Origin: Methanoculleus thermophilus | Lineage (GTDB): Archaea; Halobacteriota; Methanomicrobia; Methanomicrobiales; Methanoculleaceae | NCBI RefSeq assembly: GCF_001571405.1 | Contig: NZ_BCNX01000004.1 | Location: 210,823 to 274,822, forward strand | Reading direction: 5' to 3' | Length of the DNA: 64,000 bases | Notes under the pieces: model-generated | The model's database searches: none | What the model was told of the DNA's origin: nothing | Seen by the model: the letters and a program-made list of their open reading frames with translations, nothing else | Shown here: positions 34,823 to 43,707 of the stretch, in pieces | Layout: each line of letters begins with the position of its first letter | Position numbering within the stretch: position 1 is the first letter of the stretch | Made by a program: the position numbers and the translations under genes

Positions 34823-36205
34823 ATGGCGCCTGAGTCCGAGAGGCTCACCGGTATTGTCCTCGTCGTCGCTGTAATTGCCGCCGTCGCCGGGATCCTCTTC
34901 GGGTTCGATACCGGCGTCATCTCCGGGGCGATCCTCTTCATCAACGCGGAGTTCAGCCTGACAAGCGTCACGACCGAGGTGGCGGTGAGCGCCGTTCTGA
35001 TGGGCGCGATCATCGGGGCGCTCTTCGGGGGGCCTCTCTCGGACCGGGTGGGGCGCCGCAGTTCCATCCTGGCCGCATCGCTGATCTTCCTCGTGGGCAC
35101 GTTCGTGGTCGTTCTCTCCCCCGTCTTCTCTGTCTTCCTCATCGGCAGGATCCTGATCGGGATCGCCATCGGTATCGCATCGTTCGTCGCGCCCCTCTAC
35201 ATCTCCGAGATTGCGCCGGAACACATCCGGGGCGCCCTTGTCTCGCTCAACCAGCTCCTGATAACGGTCGGCATCCTGATCGCCTACGGCGTGAACTACT
35301 ACTTTGCGGCGGCCGGCGACTGGCGGGCGATGTTCCTCGCGGGCGTCATCCCGGGCACGGTCCTCCTGATCGGCATGTTCCTGATGCCCCGGAGCCCCCG
35401 GTGGCTGGTCTTCATGAACCGCTCCGCCGACGCCGCAGCCGTCCTCAAAAAGATCCGCGGCACCGCCGACGTCTCGGACGAGCTCGGGCAGATCGAGAGG
35501 AGCGTGCGCACGGAGGGAGCGGGGACGTGGTCGGATCTCGTCGCGCCCGGTGTTCGGCTCCCGCTGCTCCTGGGGGTGGGTCTTGCGATCCTCCAGCAGG
35601 CGACCGGGATCAACACCGTCATCTACTACGCCCCGACCATCTTCCAGTTTGCCGGCCTCGCAGAGGCGACCGCCTCGATCGCCGCGACGGTCGGGATCGG
35701 CGTCGTGAACGTCCTGGTGACCCTCATCGCCATCTGGCTCGTCGACCGGGCGGGGCGCCGGCCGCTTCTCCTCTGGAGCCTTGCCGGCATGGGCATCGCC
35801 ATGCTGATCCTCGGGGTCGGGTTTGCCCTCGAGGATAGCGGCGCCGGTGTGGCCGCGGTCTCGCTCGGGCAGATCACCGCGATAAGCCTCATCATCTACG
35901 TCGCCGCCTTTGCGCTGGGCCTCGGCCCGATCTTCTGGCTGCTCATCGCCGAGATCTATCCCCTTAGCGTGCGGGGACTGGCCATGAGCCTTGCGACGGT
36001 CACGAACTGGACCGCGAACTTCATCATCGCAGTGACGTTCCTCTCGCTCGTGGATCTCATCGGCGAGTCGGGGGTCTTCCTCCTCTACGCCCTGATTGCC
36101 CTGTTCGCGTGGATCTTCATCTTCAAACTCGTGCCGGAGACAAAAGGGCTGTCCCTGGAGCAGATCGAGGCCTACTTCCGTTCCCGCGGGCGTCCGGGCG
36201 GATAA
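34823..36205 (+). CDS. Sugar porter family MFS transporter
   Basis: A 460-residue, 12-helix transporter of the sugar porter family. Signatures: GILFGFDTGVISGAILFI in helix 1, LSDRVGRRSSILAAS (motif A), RILIGIAIGIASFVAPLYISEIAP (PESTR-like region), LLGVGLAILQQATGINTVIYYAPTIF (QQxxGxN in helix 7), VDRAGRRPLLLWSL and the ending LVPETKGLSLEQIEAYF. It likely imports a sugar or polyol with protons. A sugar porter in a hydrogenotrophic methanogen is unusual and fits with the neighbouring glycosidases: a carbohydrate or osmolyte function is inferred for the module. Confidence 0.9.
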   Translation: MAPESERLTGIVLVVAVIAAVAGILFGFDTGVISGAILFINAEFSLTSVTTEVAVSAVLMGAIIGALFGGPLSDRVGRRSSILAASLIFLVGTFVVVLSPVFSVFLIGRILIGIAIGIASFVAPLYISEIAPEHIRGALVSLNQLLITVGILIAYGVNYYFAAAGDWRAMFLAGVIPGTVLLIGMFLMPRSPRWLVFMNRSADAAAVLKKIRGTADVSDELGQIERSVRTEGAGTWSDLVAPGVRLPLLLGVGLAILQQATGINTVIYYAPTIFQFAGLAEATASIAATVGIGVVNVLVTLIAIWLVDRAGRRPLLLWSLAGMGIAMLILGVGFALEDSGAGVAAVSLGQITAISLIIYVAAFALGLGPIFWLLIAEIYPLSVRGLAMSLATVTNWTANFIIAVTFLSLVDLIGESGVFLLYALIALFAWIFIFKLVPETKGLSLEQIEAYFRSRGRPGG

Positions 36206-36245
36206 CGGGAGGCCCGCCGATCAGGCCGGGCCCGGGTGAGGACGT

Positions 36246-36293
36246 ATGTTCACCGATGAGTGGATTGGACAGGTGATGGAGCGGATCGAATGA
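36246..36293 (+). CDS. 15-residue upstream ORF coupled to the ligand-gated channel
   Basis: ATG 36246 opens a 15-codon frame, MFTDEWIGQVMERIE, whose TGA overlaps the ATG of the channel gene (ATGA, 36290-36293). The GGAG ribosome site for the channel lies inside it. It may be a leader peptide that couples or controls translation of the channel, or chance. Confidence 0.35.
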   Translation: MFTDEWIGQVMERIE

Positions 36294-38185
36294 GTGCCGA
36301 GACCGGTTGGCCGGTGGGGGGACTGGGAGACCGGGCCCATACAGTATGGAGGGTGCTCTTTCTTGCTCTCCTTCTCGCGGCACTGGCAGGCACGGTCACC
36401 GCCGAGGACGATGCCATAGTCCAGGATCTTGCCGGACGCATCGAGCCCGGCCAGGCAATCGTCTACGATCTTGACCTGCAGGAGGGCTGGACCCTGTACG
36501 CCTATGCAAAGGGTTCCTCAGGAAACCTGGACCCGTTCCTCGCCGTCGCCCGCCCGGACCTCAACGCGAGCCGGGTACGTACCGAGTTTGCAACCGACGT
36601 GACCCGCTCCCTGGCAGCGGGGCAGGACCCGTTCGAGGCGATCCCGGAGATCGCCGGCAGGTACTTCCTCGCCTGGAACGACGATACGAACGGCACGTAT
36701 GATTCCGCCCTGCAGTACCGCGTTCCCGCCGACGGCGACTATCTCCTGATCGTCATCGGTTCTCCGGCAAAACGCGGGCAGACCTTCGGGGACTACCGCC
36801 TTCTGGTCGGGATCGACGCGCCGCAGGTGCTGACCGGCCAGGCCGAGCCGACCGGAGCCGCCGTCGCGGTCCTGAATTCCTCCGCTTCAAGGCCGCGTGT
36901 CGGTGTCCGGGAGGTGACGGGGAATCTCTCTGTCAATAGCTCATCGACCTTCTACACCCTCGGCGGGGTAGAGGCGAACGACACGTTCTATGCCTTCATC
37001 GAAGCGACATCCGGGGACCTGGTCCCGGCGATGATCCTCCGGGATTACGGCGGCAAACCCCTCGCAGCAGCGGCTTCCGTACCGGGGACGAGGAGTGCCG
37101 TGCTCCAGTACACGTTCTCCGGCGCCAGCAGCAACAACCGGCTGGAGGTGCTTGCAAGCCCGCTGAACGGGGCCAACACGACGGGAGACTTCCGTCTGCT
37201 CGCCGGCTTAAACGCCCCCGGCGTGCTGGCGGGTACCGAACCGCCGGGGGGAGTCGCCGTCCTGCGGGAACCCATTCGGGTCAAAGTCGGCATCGAACTG
37301 GAGCAGATCACCAATGTGGACCAGGTCGGCGAGAACTTTGCCGTAGTGGCCAATATCTGGATGGAGTGGAACGATCCCGCTCTGGCGTTCAGTCCGGACG
37401 AATGCAACTGCCAACTCAAGATCTATCGGAGCGTCGATGATTTCGTCGATGCCGAGGGCTCACGGTGGCCGGAGTTCACGCTCTACAACCAGCAGGCGCA
37501 GCGCTGGACGCAGAACCAGATCATTGTGGTGCAGCAGAGCGGCACCGCCACCTACTTCGAACACTTCTGGACGACCCTGCAGGCGCCGGACTTCAACTTC
37601 AGGGCTTACCCGTTCGATACCCAGGACTTCTTCATCCGCATCGACTCGCTCTACCCCGAAGAACTCTACGTCTACGAACCCTGGCCGGAGAAGACCACCA
37701 TAGGCACCCAGCTCGGGGAGGAGGAGTGGTACATCACCGCAAGCGAGACCAACATCAGCACGGTCGAGATCACGACCCGGAACTCGCGCTACTCCTTCTA
37801 CTTCGAGGCGGCCCGCCACCTGACCTTCTACGTCCTTCGTATCCTGGTACCGATCCTGATCATCATTCTCCTGACCTACGTTACGTTCCTTCTCAAAGAC
37901 TACGGCAAACGGGCCGAGATTGCCAGCGCCAACCTGCTCCTCTTCATCGCGTTCAACTTCACCATCGCCGGAAGCCTGCCGCATCTTGGCTACCTCACGT
38001 TCCTCGATGCCGTCCTGGTCGCCACTTTCGTGATCACCGGCATCACGGTCGCCTACAATCTCTACCTGAGGTGGCTGGCGACGGAGAGGCAGAAGGAGAT
38101 CGCGGATCGTATCGACCGGGTGATGGTCTGGCTCTACCCGGCCGCATACATCGCCGCGCTCGTTCTTGCCTCATTGCTGTTATGA
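36290..38185 (+). CDS. Pentameric ligand-gated ion channel (Cys-loop superfamily) with N-terminal beta-sandwich domains
   Basis: A 631-residue membrane channel homologous to prokaryotic pLGICs. After a signal/anchor (VLFLALLLAALAGTVTAED, residues ~21-40) come two similar beta-sandwich domains (about 41-195 and 196-325; both hold a D/NTFYAFIEA- or GWTLYAYAKG-like strand and FGDYRLLVGIDAP/GDFRLLAGLNAP ends), resembling PPC domains. The ligand-binding domain (326-508) has VKVGIELEQITNVDQVGENF and PFDTQDF (441-447), the conserved loop. Four membrane helices follow: M1 from FYVLRILVPILIIIL (residues ~513), M2 with ASANLLLFIAFNFTIAG, M3 from FLDAVLVATFVITG, and M4 at the end. Cys-loop cysteines are absent, as in bacterial members. 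GGAG precedes ATG 36290 by 8 bases. Confidence 0.92.
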   Translation: MSAETGWPVGGLGDRAHTVWRVLFLALLLAALAGTVTAEDDAIVQDLAGRIEPGQAIVYDLDLQEGWTLYAYAKGSSGNLDPFLAVARPDLNASRVRTEFATDVTRSLAAGQDPFEAIPEIAGRYFLAWNDDTNGTYDSALQYRVPADGDYLLIVIGSPAKRGQTFGDYRLLVGIDAPQVLTGQAEPTGAAVAVLNSSASRPRVGVREVTGNLSVNSSSTFYTLGGVEANDTFYAFIEATSGDLVPAMILRDYGGKPLAAAASVPGTRSAVLQYTFSGASSNNRLEVLASPLNGANTTGDFRLLAGLNAPGVLAGTEPPGGVAVLREPIRVKVGIELEQITNVDQVGENFAVVANIWMEWNDPALAFSPDECNCQLKIYRSVDDFVDAEGSRWPEFTLYNQQAQRWTQNQIIVVQQSGTATYFEHFWTTLQAPDFNFRAYPFDTQDFFIRIDSLYPEELYVYEPWPEKTTIGTQLGEEEWYITASETNISTVEITTRNSRYSFYFEAARHLTFYVLRILVPILIIILLTYVTFLLKDYGKRAEIASANLLLFIAFNFTIAGSLPHLGYLTFLDAVLVATFVITGITVAYNLYLRWLATERQKEIADRIDRVMVWLYPAAYIAALVLASLLL

Positions 38186-38312
38186 GTTGAGCGGCGTATC
38201 GGATCTTTTCCCCCTTTCCCGACTATATGGGGCGGTTCTGGGTGGAAAAGAGGGAGCATTGAAAAGGGGCTTCTTTGAGAAGCTGGTAATGCCAAATTTC
38301 TATTCATATATT

Positions 38313-38320
38313 TTTATATA
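38313..38320 (+). promoter_or_regulatory. TATA box of the DUF6325 copy 2 gene
   Basis: TTTATATA at 38313-38320, in an AT-rich 30-base patch. The start codon is 154 bases downstream, giving a leader of about 130 nt in which I see no strong hairpin. Confidence 0.5.
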
Positions 38321-38473
38321 ATGTCGCTCATTTGGTCTTGGCCCGCCTCAGGTGTGCACATTTTCAGGAAGATGAGACGTTCGCAGGCAGAGTTGCCCGG
38401 ATTCGTATTCCGGCACGGTGACAATCGGGTGCGGGCAGGCAATCTATGCATCTATCATAGGAGGAATGGAAGA

Positions 38474-39037
38474 ATGGCTGAAGTGATGTATGGGCCGATG
38501 CAGCTCCTGGTCATCGGATTCAAGAACCCTGACTTCCACGGCCAGATCCGGCAGGCGTTCGGGTCAGCTATGAAAGCGGGTGTCATCAGACTGATTGATC
38601 TCCGGTTCGTCTGGAAGGATGCGGACGGAAACGTCGAGGGTATGGAGGCCACACAGCTCAGTGATGAGGAGCGGCAGCGTTTCGGCTCCGTCGTCGGCGC
38701 GCTCATCGGCCTTGGCGCCGCCGGTGAGGAAGGGGCACGGGAAGGTGCGGAAGCCGGCGCTACGGCGGCCGCCCGGCGGACCTTCGGTATGACCGAGGAT
38801 GATCTCCGCTCAATTGCGGATACTATCCCGAACGACAGCGCTGCCGCGATCTTCCTCATCGAGCACCTCTGGGCGAAGGAACTCAAGCAGGCGCTCCGCG
38901 ATGCCAACGGCTATGTTATCTCACAGGGCCTGGTCACGCCGGAAGCCCTCGTGCTCGCCGGCGCGGCGCTTGATAAAGCGCTCGAGACTGCGGCATCGGG
39001 AGAGCAGAAAGAACCGATGGCGGCGCCGGCACGCTGA
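38474..39037 (+). CDS. DUF6325 family protein (copy 2)
   Basis: A 187-residue paralogue of the protein at 23042-23491. MYGPMQLLVIGFKNPDFHGQ and VIRLIDLRFVWKDADGNVEG align with the first copy, as does IFLIEHLWAKELKQALRDANGYVI. Between them is a Gly/Ala-rich stretch (VGALIGLGAAGEEGAREG) that could be a glycine-zipper membrane-inserting segment and is missing in copy 1. GGAGG (38460-38464) precedes ATG 38474 by 9 bases. It lies directly upstream of the second GH63 gene, in the same orientation. Function unknown. Confidence 0.75.
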   Translation: MAEVMYGPMQLLVIGFKNPDFHGQIRQAFGSAMKAGVIRLIDLRFVWKDADGNVEGMEATQLSDEERQRFGSVVGALIGLGAAGEEGAREGAEAGATAAARRTFGMTEDDLRSIADTIPNDSAAAIFLIEHLWAKELKQALRDANGYVISQGLVTPEALVLAGAALDKALETAASGEQKEPMAAPAR

Positions 39038-39180
39038 AGAGGGCCGTGCCGGCCCCGCTCTCAATTTTCCACCAGGGCACCCCGAAGCGAGAGCAATACA
39101 TTGCGGTGGAATGGCCGGAACGGCTCCACTCTCCGGGTTCGTCGAAACGTATATCCACTCCCCTTCTATCTACTCGCCTC

Positions 39181-41946
39181 ATGTTGCCCGATGATGTTAC
39201 CCCCGCGACGGAGGAAGGGGAACGGCTCCGGCAGGTCTACAGGGAGGGCGTGCCCTGGCGCCGGTGGGGCCCCTACCTGAGCGAACGGCAGTGGGGGACG
39301 GTGAGAGAGGACTACAGCGACGACGGCAATGCCTGGGCGTACTTCCCCCACGACCACGCACGCTCCCGCGCCTACCTCTGGGGGGAGGACGGGATTGCCG
39401 GTATCTCGGACGATTCACAGTATCTGTGTTTTGCCCTTGCCCTCTGGAACGGTGCCGACCCCATCCTCAAGGAGCGGCTCTTCGGTCTGACCAACGCCGA
39501 GGGGAACCACGGGGAGGACGTGAAGGAGTACTACTACTACCTCGACAACACCCCGACCCACGCCTACATGAAGTACCTCTACAAGTACCCGCAGGCGGCG
39601 TTCCCCTACAAAGACCTTATAGAGACGAACCGAAGCCGCACCCGGGATGAGCCGGAGTACGAACTGATCGATACCGGCATATTCGACGACGACCGCTACT
39701 TCGACGTCTTTATCGAGTACGCGAAGGCCTCCACTGACGACATCCTGATCAGGATCACCGTGCATAACCGCGGACCCGAGGAGGCAATCCTGCACCTGCT
39801 GCCCACCCTCTGGTTCCGCAACACCTGGTGGATCGAGCGGGGCACGAGGAAGCCCATTCTAGCGCAGGTGGAAGGCCCTCCCGGCACGAGCGTCATCCAC
39901 GCCGCTCACCCGGCTCTCGGGGACCGGTACCTCCACTGCGAGGGCGCCCCGGAACTCCTCTTCACCGAGAACGAGACGAACACGGAGCGCCTCTTCGGGA
40001 GACCGAACACCTCGCCGTTCGTCAAAGACGGCATCAACAACTACGTCGTCGAAGGGCGGACCGATGCTGTGAACCCCGGCCGGACCGGGACGAAGTCTTC
40101 GGCATACTACACGATGACCATCCCGCCCGGCGAGAGCCGGGCAATCCGGCTGCGGCTGAACGAGACTCCACCTGCGTCTGGGGAGGACTTGTTTGGGGAG
40201 AGGTTTGAGGAGATCTTTTGCACGCGGGCAAAGGAGGCTGACGCGTTCTACGACAACATCACCCCCCCGTCGGTCAGCCCCGATGCGGCGAACGTGATGC
40301 GTCAGGCACTCGCCGGCATGCTCTGGACGAAGCAGTACTACTTCTACGACCTGGACCGCTGGCTCCGCCAGCACGGGTCCAACATGGCTCAGGGCAGCCA
40401 GCGGGCCATCCGCAACAGCCAGTGGTTCCACATGTACAACGCGGACATCATATCCATGCCCGACAAGTGGGAGTATCCCTGGTATGCGGCCTGGGACCTC
40501 GCGTTCCATGCCGTTGCCCTTGCCATGGTGGACCCGGAGTTTGCCAAAGAGCAGCTGGAACTGATGCTGCGCGAGCGCTACCTCCACCCGAACGGCCAGA
40601 TCCCGGCCTATGAGTGGAACTTTGGCGACGTCAATCCCCCGGTACATGCCTGGGCAGCCCTCTTTGTCTACCGTGTCGAGGAGGAGGTCTTCGGCGTGAG
40701 CGATGTCCGGTTCCTCGAGAAGGTGTTTCAGAAACTGCTGATGAATTTTACCTGGTGGGTGAACCGGAAAGACCGCTACGGTCAGAACGTCTTTGAAGGA
40801 GGGTTTCTTGGGCTCGACAACATCGGCGTCTTCGACCGCAGCGCAACGATCCCGTCGGGAGGATACCTGGAGCAGTCCGACGGGACGGCGTGGATGGCGT
40901 TCTACTGCCAGAACATGCTCGAGATCGCTATAACTCTTGCCTCTCACGATCCGGTCTACGCGGAACTCGCCATCAAGTTCTACGAGCACTTCCTCTGGAT
41001 TGCGTCTGCGATGAACCGAATGGGCGAGAACCAGGAGGGGATGTGGGATGAGTGGGACGGGTTCTTCTACGACCTCCTGCACCTGCCGGACGGGAGTGCG
41101 ACGCGTCTGCGGGTCCGAACCATCGTCGGGCTCCTCGCTCTCTGCTCGAGCACCGTCCTCTCCCTGGAACTCTTCAAAGGGGCGTCAGTATTCCTCGAAC
41201 GCGCACGCTGGTTCACCCAAAAACACCCGCTGCTCACCGCCAATATCACGTCGCCCGGCCGGCCCGGGTTCCGCGGCCGCCGCCTTTTCTCCCTGGTAAA
41301 CGAAGAGAGGTTGCGCCGGATCCTCGCAAGGATGCTCGATGAGAAGGAGTTCCTGAGCGATTACGGCATCCGCTCCATCTCCCGCGTCCATGCTGAGGAG
41401 CCCTACACCTTCGTCCTGGACGGGCAGGAGTTCAGGGTCGAGTACGAACCGGCGGAGTCCAATACGGAGATGTTCGGCGGAAACTCGAACTGGCGGGGGC
41501 CGATCTGGTTCCCGATGAACATACTGATCATCCGGAGCCTGCTCAACCTCTATGCGTTCTACGGGAACAGTTTCACCATCGAGTGCCCTACCGGTTCCGG
41601 CCGGTGGATGAACCTCTACGAGGTGAGCGAGGAGATCAAGAACCGGCTCGAGCGCATCTTCCTCCGCGGCGAGGACGGCCGGCGCCCGGTCTTCGGGCAG
41701 GTGGCGAAGTTCCAGGAAGACCCGCACTGGCGCGACTACATCCTCTTCTACGAGTACTTCCACGGCGATAACGGCGCAGGGCTGGGGGCGAGCCACCAGA
41801 CCGGATGGACCGGCCTCATCGCACGGCTCATCCAGGGATATGCGTATCTAAGGCCGGAACAGATCCTGACACCGGCGGCAAGGCAGCTCACTTACAGGAG
41901 AAGAGCGGCTTCCCCGCCTCCTCCGGTGGCGTCGGTCCCCCGTTGA
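39181..41946 (+). CDS. GH63-type (MGH1-like) glycoside hydrolase, copy 2
   Basis: A 921-residue paralogue of the enzyme at 25491-28241, similar from WRRWGPYLSERQWGTVREDY to SHQTGWTGLIARLIQ. Barrel motifs are kept: YPWYAAWDLAFHAVAL, NGQIPAYEWNFGDVNPP, GMWDEWDGFFYDLLH and GGNSNWRGPIWFPMN. Differences concentrate in the tail after the last conserved Trp and in short loops. The ATG at 39181 matches the start of the first copy; a longer frame from 39046 has no counterpart there. Presence of two copies suggests different substrates or conditions rather than simple dosage. Confidence 0.85.
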   Translation: MLPDDVTPATEEGERLRQVYREGVPWRRWGPYLSERQWGTVREDYSDDGNAWAYFPHDHARSRAYLWGEDGIAGISDDSQYLCFALALWNGADPILKERLFGLTNAEGNHGEDVKEYYYYLDNTPTHAYMKYLYKYPQAAFPYKDLIETNRSRTRDEPEYELIDTGIFDDDRYFDVFIEYAKASTDDILIRITVHNRGPEEAILHLLPTLWFRNTWWIERGTRKPILAQVEGPPGTSVIHAAHPALGDRYLHCEGAPELLFTENETNTERLFGRPNTSPFVKDGINNYVVEGRTDAVNPGRTGTKSSAYYTMTIPPGESRAIRLRLNETPPASGEDLFGERFEEIFCTRAKEADAFYDNITPPSVSPDAANVMRQALAGMLWTKQYYFYDLDRWLRQHGSNMAQGSQRAIRNSQWFHMYNADIISMPDKWEYPWYAAWDLAFHAVALAMVDPEFAKEQLELMLRERYLHPNGQIPAYEWNFGDVNPPVHAWAALFVYRVEEEVFGVSDVRFLEKVFQKLLMNFTWWVNRKDRYGQNVFEGGFLGLDNIGVFDRSATIPSGGYLEQSDGTAWMAFYCQNMLEIAITLASHDPVYAELAIKFYEHFLWIASAMNRMGENQEGMWDEWDGFFYDLLHLPDGSATRLRVRTIVGLLALCSSTVLSLELFKGASVFLERARWFTQKHPLLTANITSPGRPGFRGRRLFSLVNEERLRRILARMLDEKEFLSDYGIRSISRVHAEEPYTFVLDGQEFRVEYEPAESNTEMFGGNSNWRGPIWFPMNILIIRSLLNLYAFYGNSFTIECPTGSGRWMNLYEVSEEIKNRLERIFLRGEDGRRPVFGQVAKFQEDPHWRDYILFYEYFHGDNGAGLGASHQTGWTGLIARLIQGYAYLRPEQILTPAARQLTYRRRAASPPPPVASVPR

Positions 41947-42031
41947 AGGCTCTTATGGCCCACTCCTGTTTTTATACGAGTATTTAGAGATCCAGTTACG
42001 GAATCTGCGAGGAGACCGCGGAGGAGCATGG

Positions 42032-42733
42032 TTGAGCACGCTTGAGTCGTACCTCGATGCACTGCACCAGGGGGTCTTCCAGGTGGTCGTCCCGAAGGAC
42101 CTGGTGACCGAGCCGCTCGATCCGGGCTGGAAACGGTCCGCCATCAACGTCCCAAGCCCCGGGACCATCGCGAGCTACCGGAAGGGCCAGTACCATGCCC
42201 ACGAGACGGCGACGGAGTACCGCGTCCACATGGACCGGTACGACCCCGAGAAGAACCCCATCATGCACCTGATCGACGACGCACCCCTGGTGCTCATGAT
42301 CCATGAGACGATGGAGACCATCCTCGTGACGGCCAAAGATGCAGCGCGGAGAGATCCCCGGCAGCGCCGTTTCGATCAGAAGATGAGCTGGAGACTCCGG
42401 ATGGGATGTGGAGTGCTCCTATGGGTGATAGCCACGATTCTTTTCATCCTGGCGCTCACCGATCTTGAACCCATCTTTACCTTAATCCTGCCGTCCTTTG
42501 TTCTCTTTCTTGGGCTTCTCATGATCGTTAGGAGCATCCAGCAGAGGGAGCATGGGAGCAAGGAGATCGTCCGGGGGAGCCTCGTGGCAGGCGCAGCGAT
42601 TCCTCTATTTGTCTTCTGGGAAGAGTACCTCATCCTCATGCTGCTGGTTCTCGCGGTCTGGTTCTTTGCCAGCGCCGCCGTCACGCTGCTCCGGGTGATC
42701 CGGGAGCGAGGGAATTTGCCGCAGGGCTTCTGA
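42032..42733 (+). CDS. Membrane protein of unknown function, 233 residues
   Basis: The N-terminal ~125 residues are soluble (YLDALHQGVFQVVVPKDLVT, HMDRYDPEKNPIMHLIDDAP) and the C-terminal ~100 residues hold four predicted membrane helices (GVLLWVIATILFILALTDL, IFTLILPSFVLFLGLLMIV, LVAGAAIPLFVFWEEYLIL and VLAVWFFASAAVTLLRVI). GAGGAG at 42021-42026 precedes a TTG start at 42032; an ATG at 42028 in another frame ends after five codons. The ordering suggests a cytosolic sensor or enzyme-like domain tethered to the membrane. I do not recognise the family. Confidence 0.65.
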   Translation: MSTLESYLDALHQGVFQVVVPKDLVTEPLDPGWKRSAINVPSPGTIASYRKGQYHAHETATEYRVHMDRYDPEKNPIMHLIDDAPLVLMIHETMETILVTAKDAARRDPRQRRFDQKMSWRLRMGCGVLLWVIATILFILALTDLEPIFTLILPSFVLFLGLLMIVRSIQQREHGSKEIVRGSLVAGAAIPLFVFWEEYLILMLLVLAVWFFASAAVTLLRVIRERGNLPQGF

Positions 42734-42745
42734 TATACGCTCGGG

Positions 42746-42922
42746 ATGGGCGTGAATTCGCTGGTCCTCGGGGTTCTCGCCGTGACCCTGCCGGAGTGGC
42801 TGGTCGATCTCCTCGTCATCCTGTTCGCCGTGATCGTGTTCATGGCAGGCGCGTTTCTGGTTCTGGACGCGTGGGGGTTGAGGAATGCCGCCCGGCTGAT
42901 GGAAGCGGGCAGTTTTGTTTGA
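42746..42922 (+). CDS. Small single-span membrane protein, 58 residues
   Basis: ATG 42746 to TGA 42922, 12 bases after the previous gene. The peptide is strongly hydrophobic (LVLGVLAVTLPEW, then LLVILFAVIVFMAGAFLVL), followed by a positively charged amphipathic end (RNAARLMEAG). It is probably co-transcribed with the upstream membrane protein. The composition (Val, Leu, GC-rich third positions) supports real coding. Function unknown. Confidence 0.5.
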   Translation: MGVNSLVLGVLAVTLPEWLVDLLVILFAVIVFMAGAFLVLDAWGLRNAARLMEAGSFV

Positions 42923-43054
42923 CGATCGTCTTCTCCGATTGGGGCGGTCGTCCAGTTCTATCAGCTGATACCCTCGGTAACTTGGGGTTTGAAGGCCTGC
43001 CATGCAGTGGGCCTCGACCTCATCAAACCCTCGGATCGCTGCTTGGTTGGTTCG

Positions 43055-43632
43055 TTATAGGTTCCACCGTTTTTCAATGCACCGATAGCAGAAGTTGATC
43101 GTCGGTTTGAAGGTGGTATCAATCCGCGTATAGTATTCGATATCCCATTCGTACTCTTTTTCGGCAATCAGTCCCTTGCATACGTTTCCGGCGCTCCCTG
43201 CGATGCAGTCCATGAGTCCGTTCTGGACAAGGAGCATGACATCCTGATGATCTTTTATTCCGTAATCCATGTGTGTGGTGAGCCGTTCAAGTTCCATTGA
43301 GACGGACTGTATCAGGTTGGCCGGTTCGTCCCCCTCGGGCATTGCGAGGACGAAGATATGAGCCATGCTCCGATCGATCAGTTGTATGCTCAAGCGACGA
43401 TCGTATATAGGGTCCGATGGATTTCGTGCTTCTTGAGGTCTGTCGTCTAAGTCCTCAGATATGCACGCATTGAGGTAACCGTGCTCCCTGATGGCATCCC
43501 TCAGCCAGAGAGGTCGTTCTTTCTCTCCCGGTAGAACGAGCCGTAAATGCCGATGGGAAGCTCTCGCTTCAATCTCTCAAAACGAGTGCGAGGTGCATTC
43601 TCCCTGGTCGAGCGCCCCCCCGGAGAAGTCAT
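43055..43632 (-). pseudogene. Frameshifted gene, possible nucleotide-processing (deoxyribosyltransferase/TIR-like) fold
   Basis: From ATG 43632 one frame reads to a stop at 43501-43503, with FERLKRELPIGIYGSFYRER. A second frame, open from ~43600 down to the stop at 43055, continues the same protein: WLRDAIREHGYLNACISED, DPIYDRRLSIQLIDRSMAHIF, ELERLTTHMDYG and a CYRC ending. Removing one CT from the CTCTCT run (43507-43512) joins them as NDLWLRD. The reconstructed ~190-residue protein begins like a Rossmann-type nucleoside deoxyribosyltransferase/TIR-like fold (IGIYGSFY.. L.. AIREHGY), an inference. A TATA-like TATAATAT lies upstream, shared with the divergent regulator. Confidence 0.55.
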
Positions 43633-43665
43633 TAAGAAAGTATTATCATCGCGATATTATAATTA

Positions 43666-43687
43666 TTAGTTACACAATACTAACTAA
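43666..43687. promoter_or_regulatory. Operator 1 between the divergent genes
   Basis: TTAGTTA (43666-43672), 8-base gap, TAACTAA (43681-43687): a perfect inverted repeat. It overlaps the AT-rich promoter of the minus-strand frameshifted gene. Confidence 0.6.
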
Positions 43688-43707
43688 TGTTGGCGATAGG
43701 GTTAATA

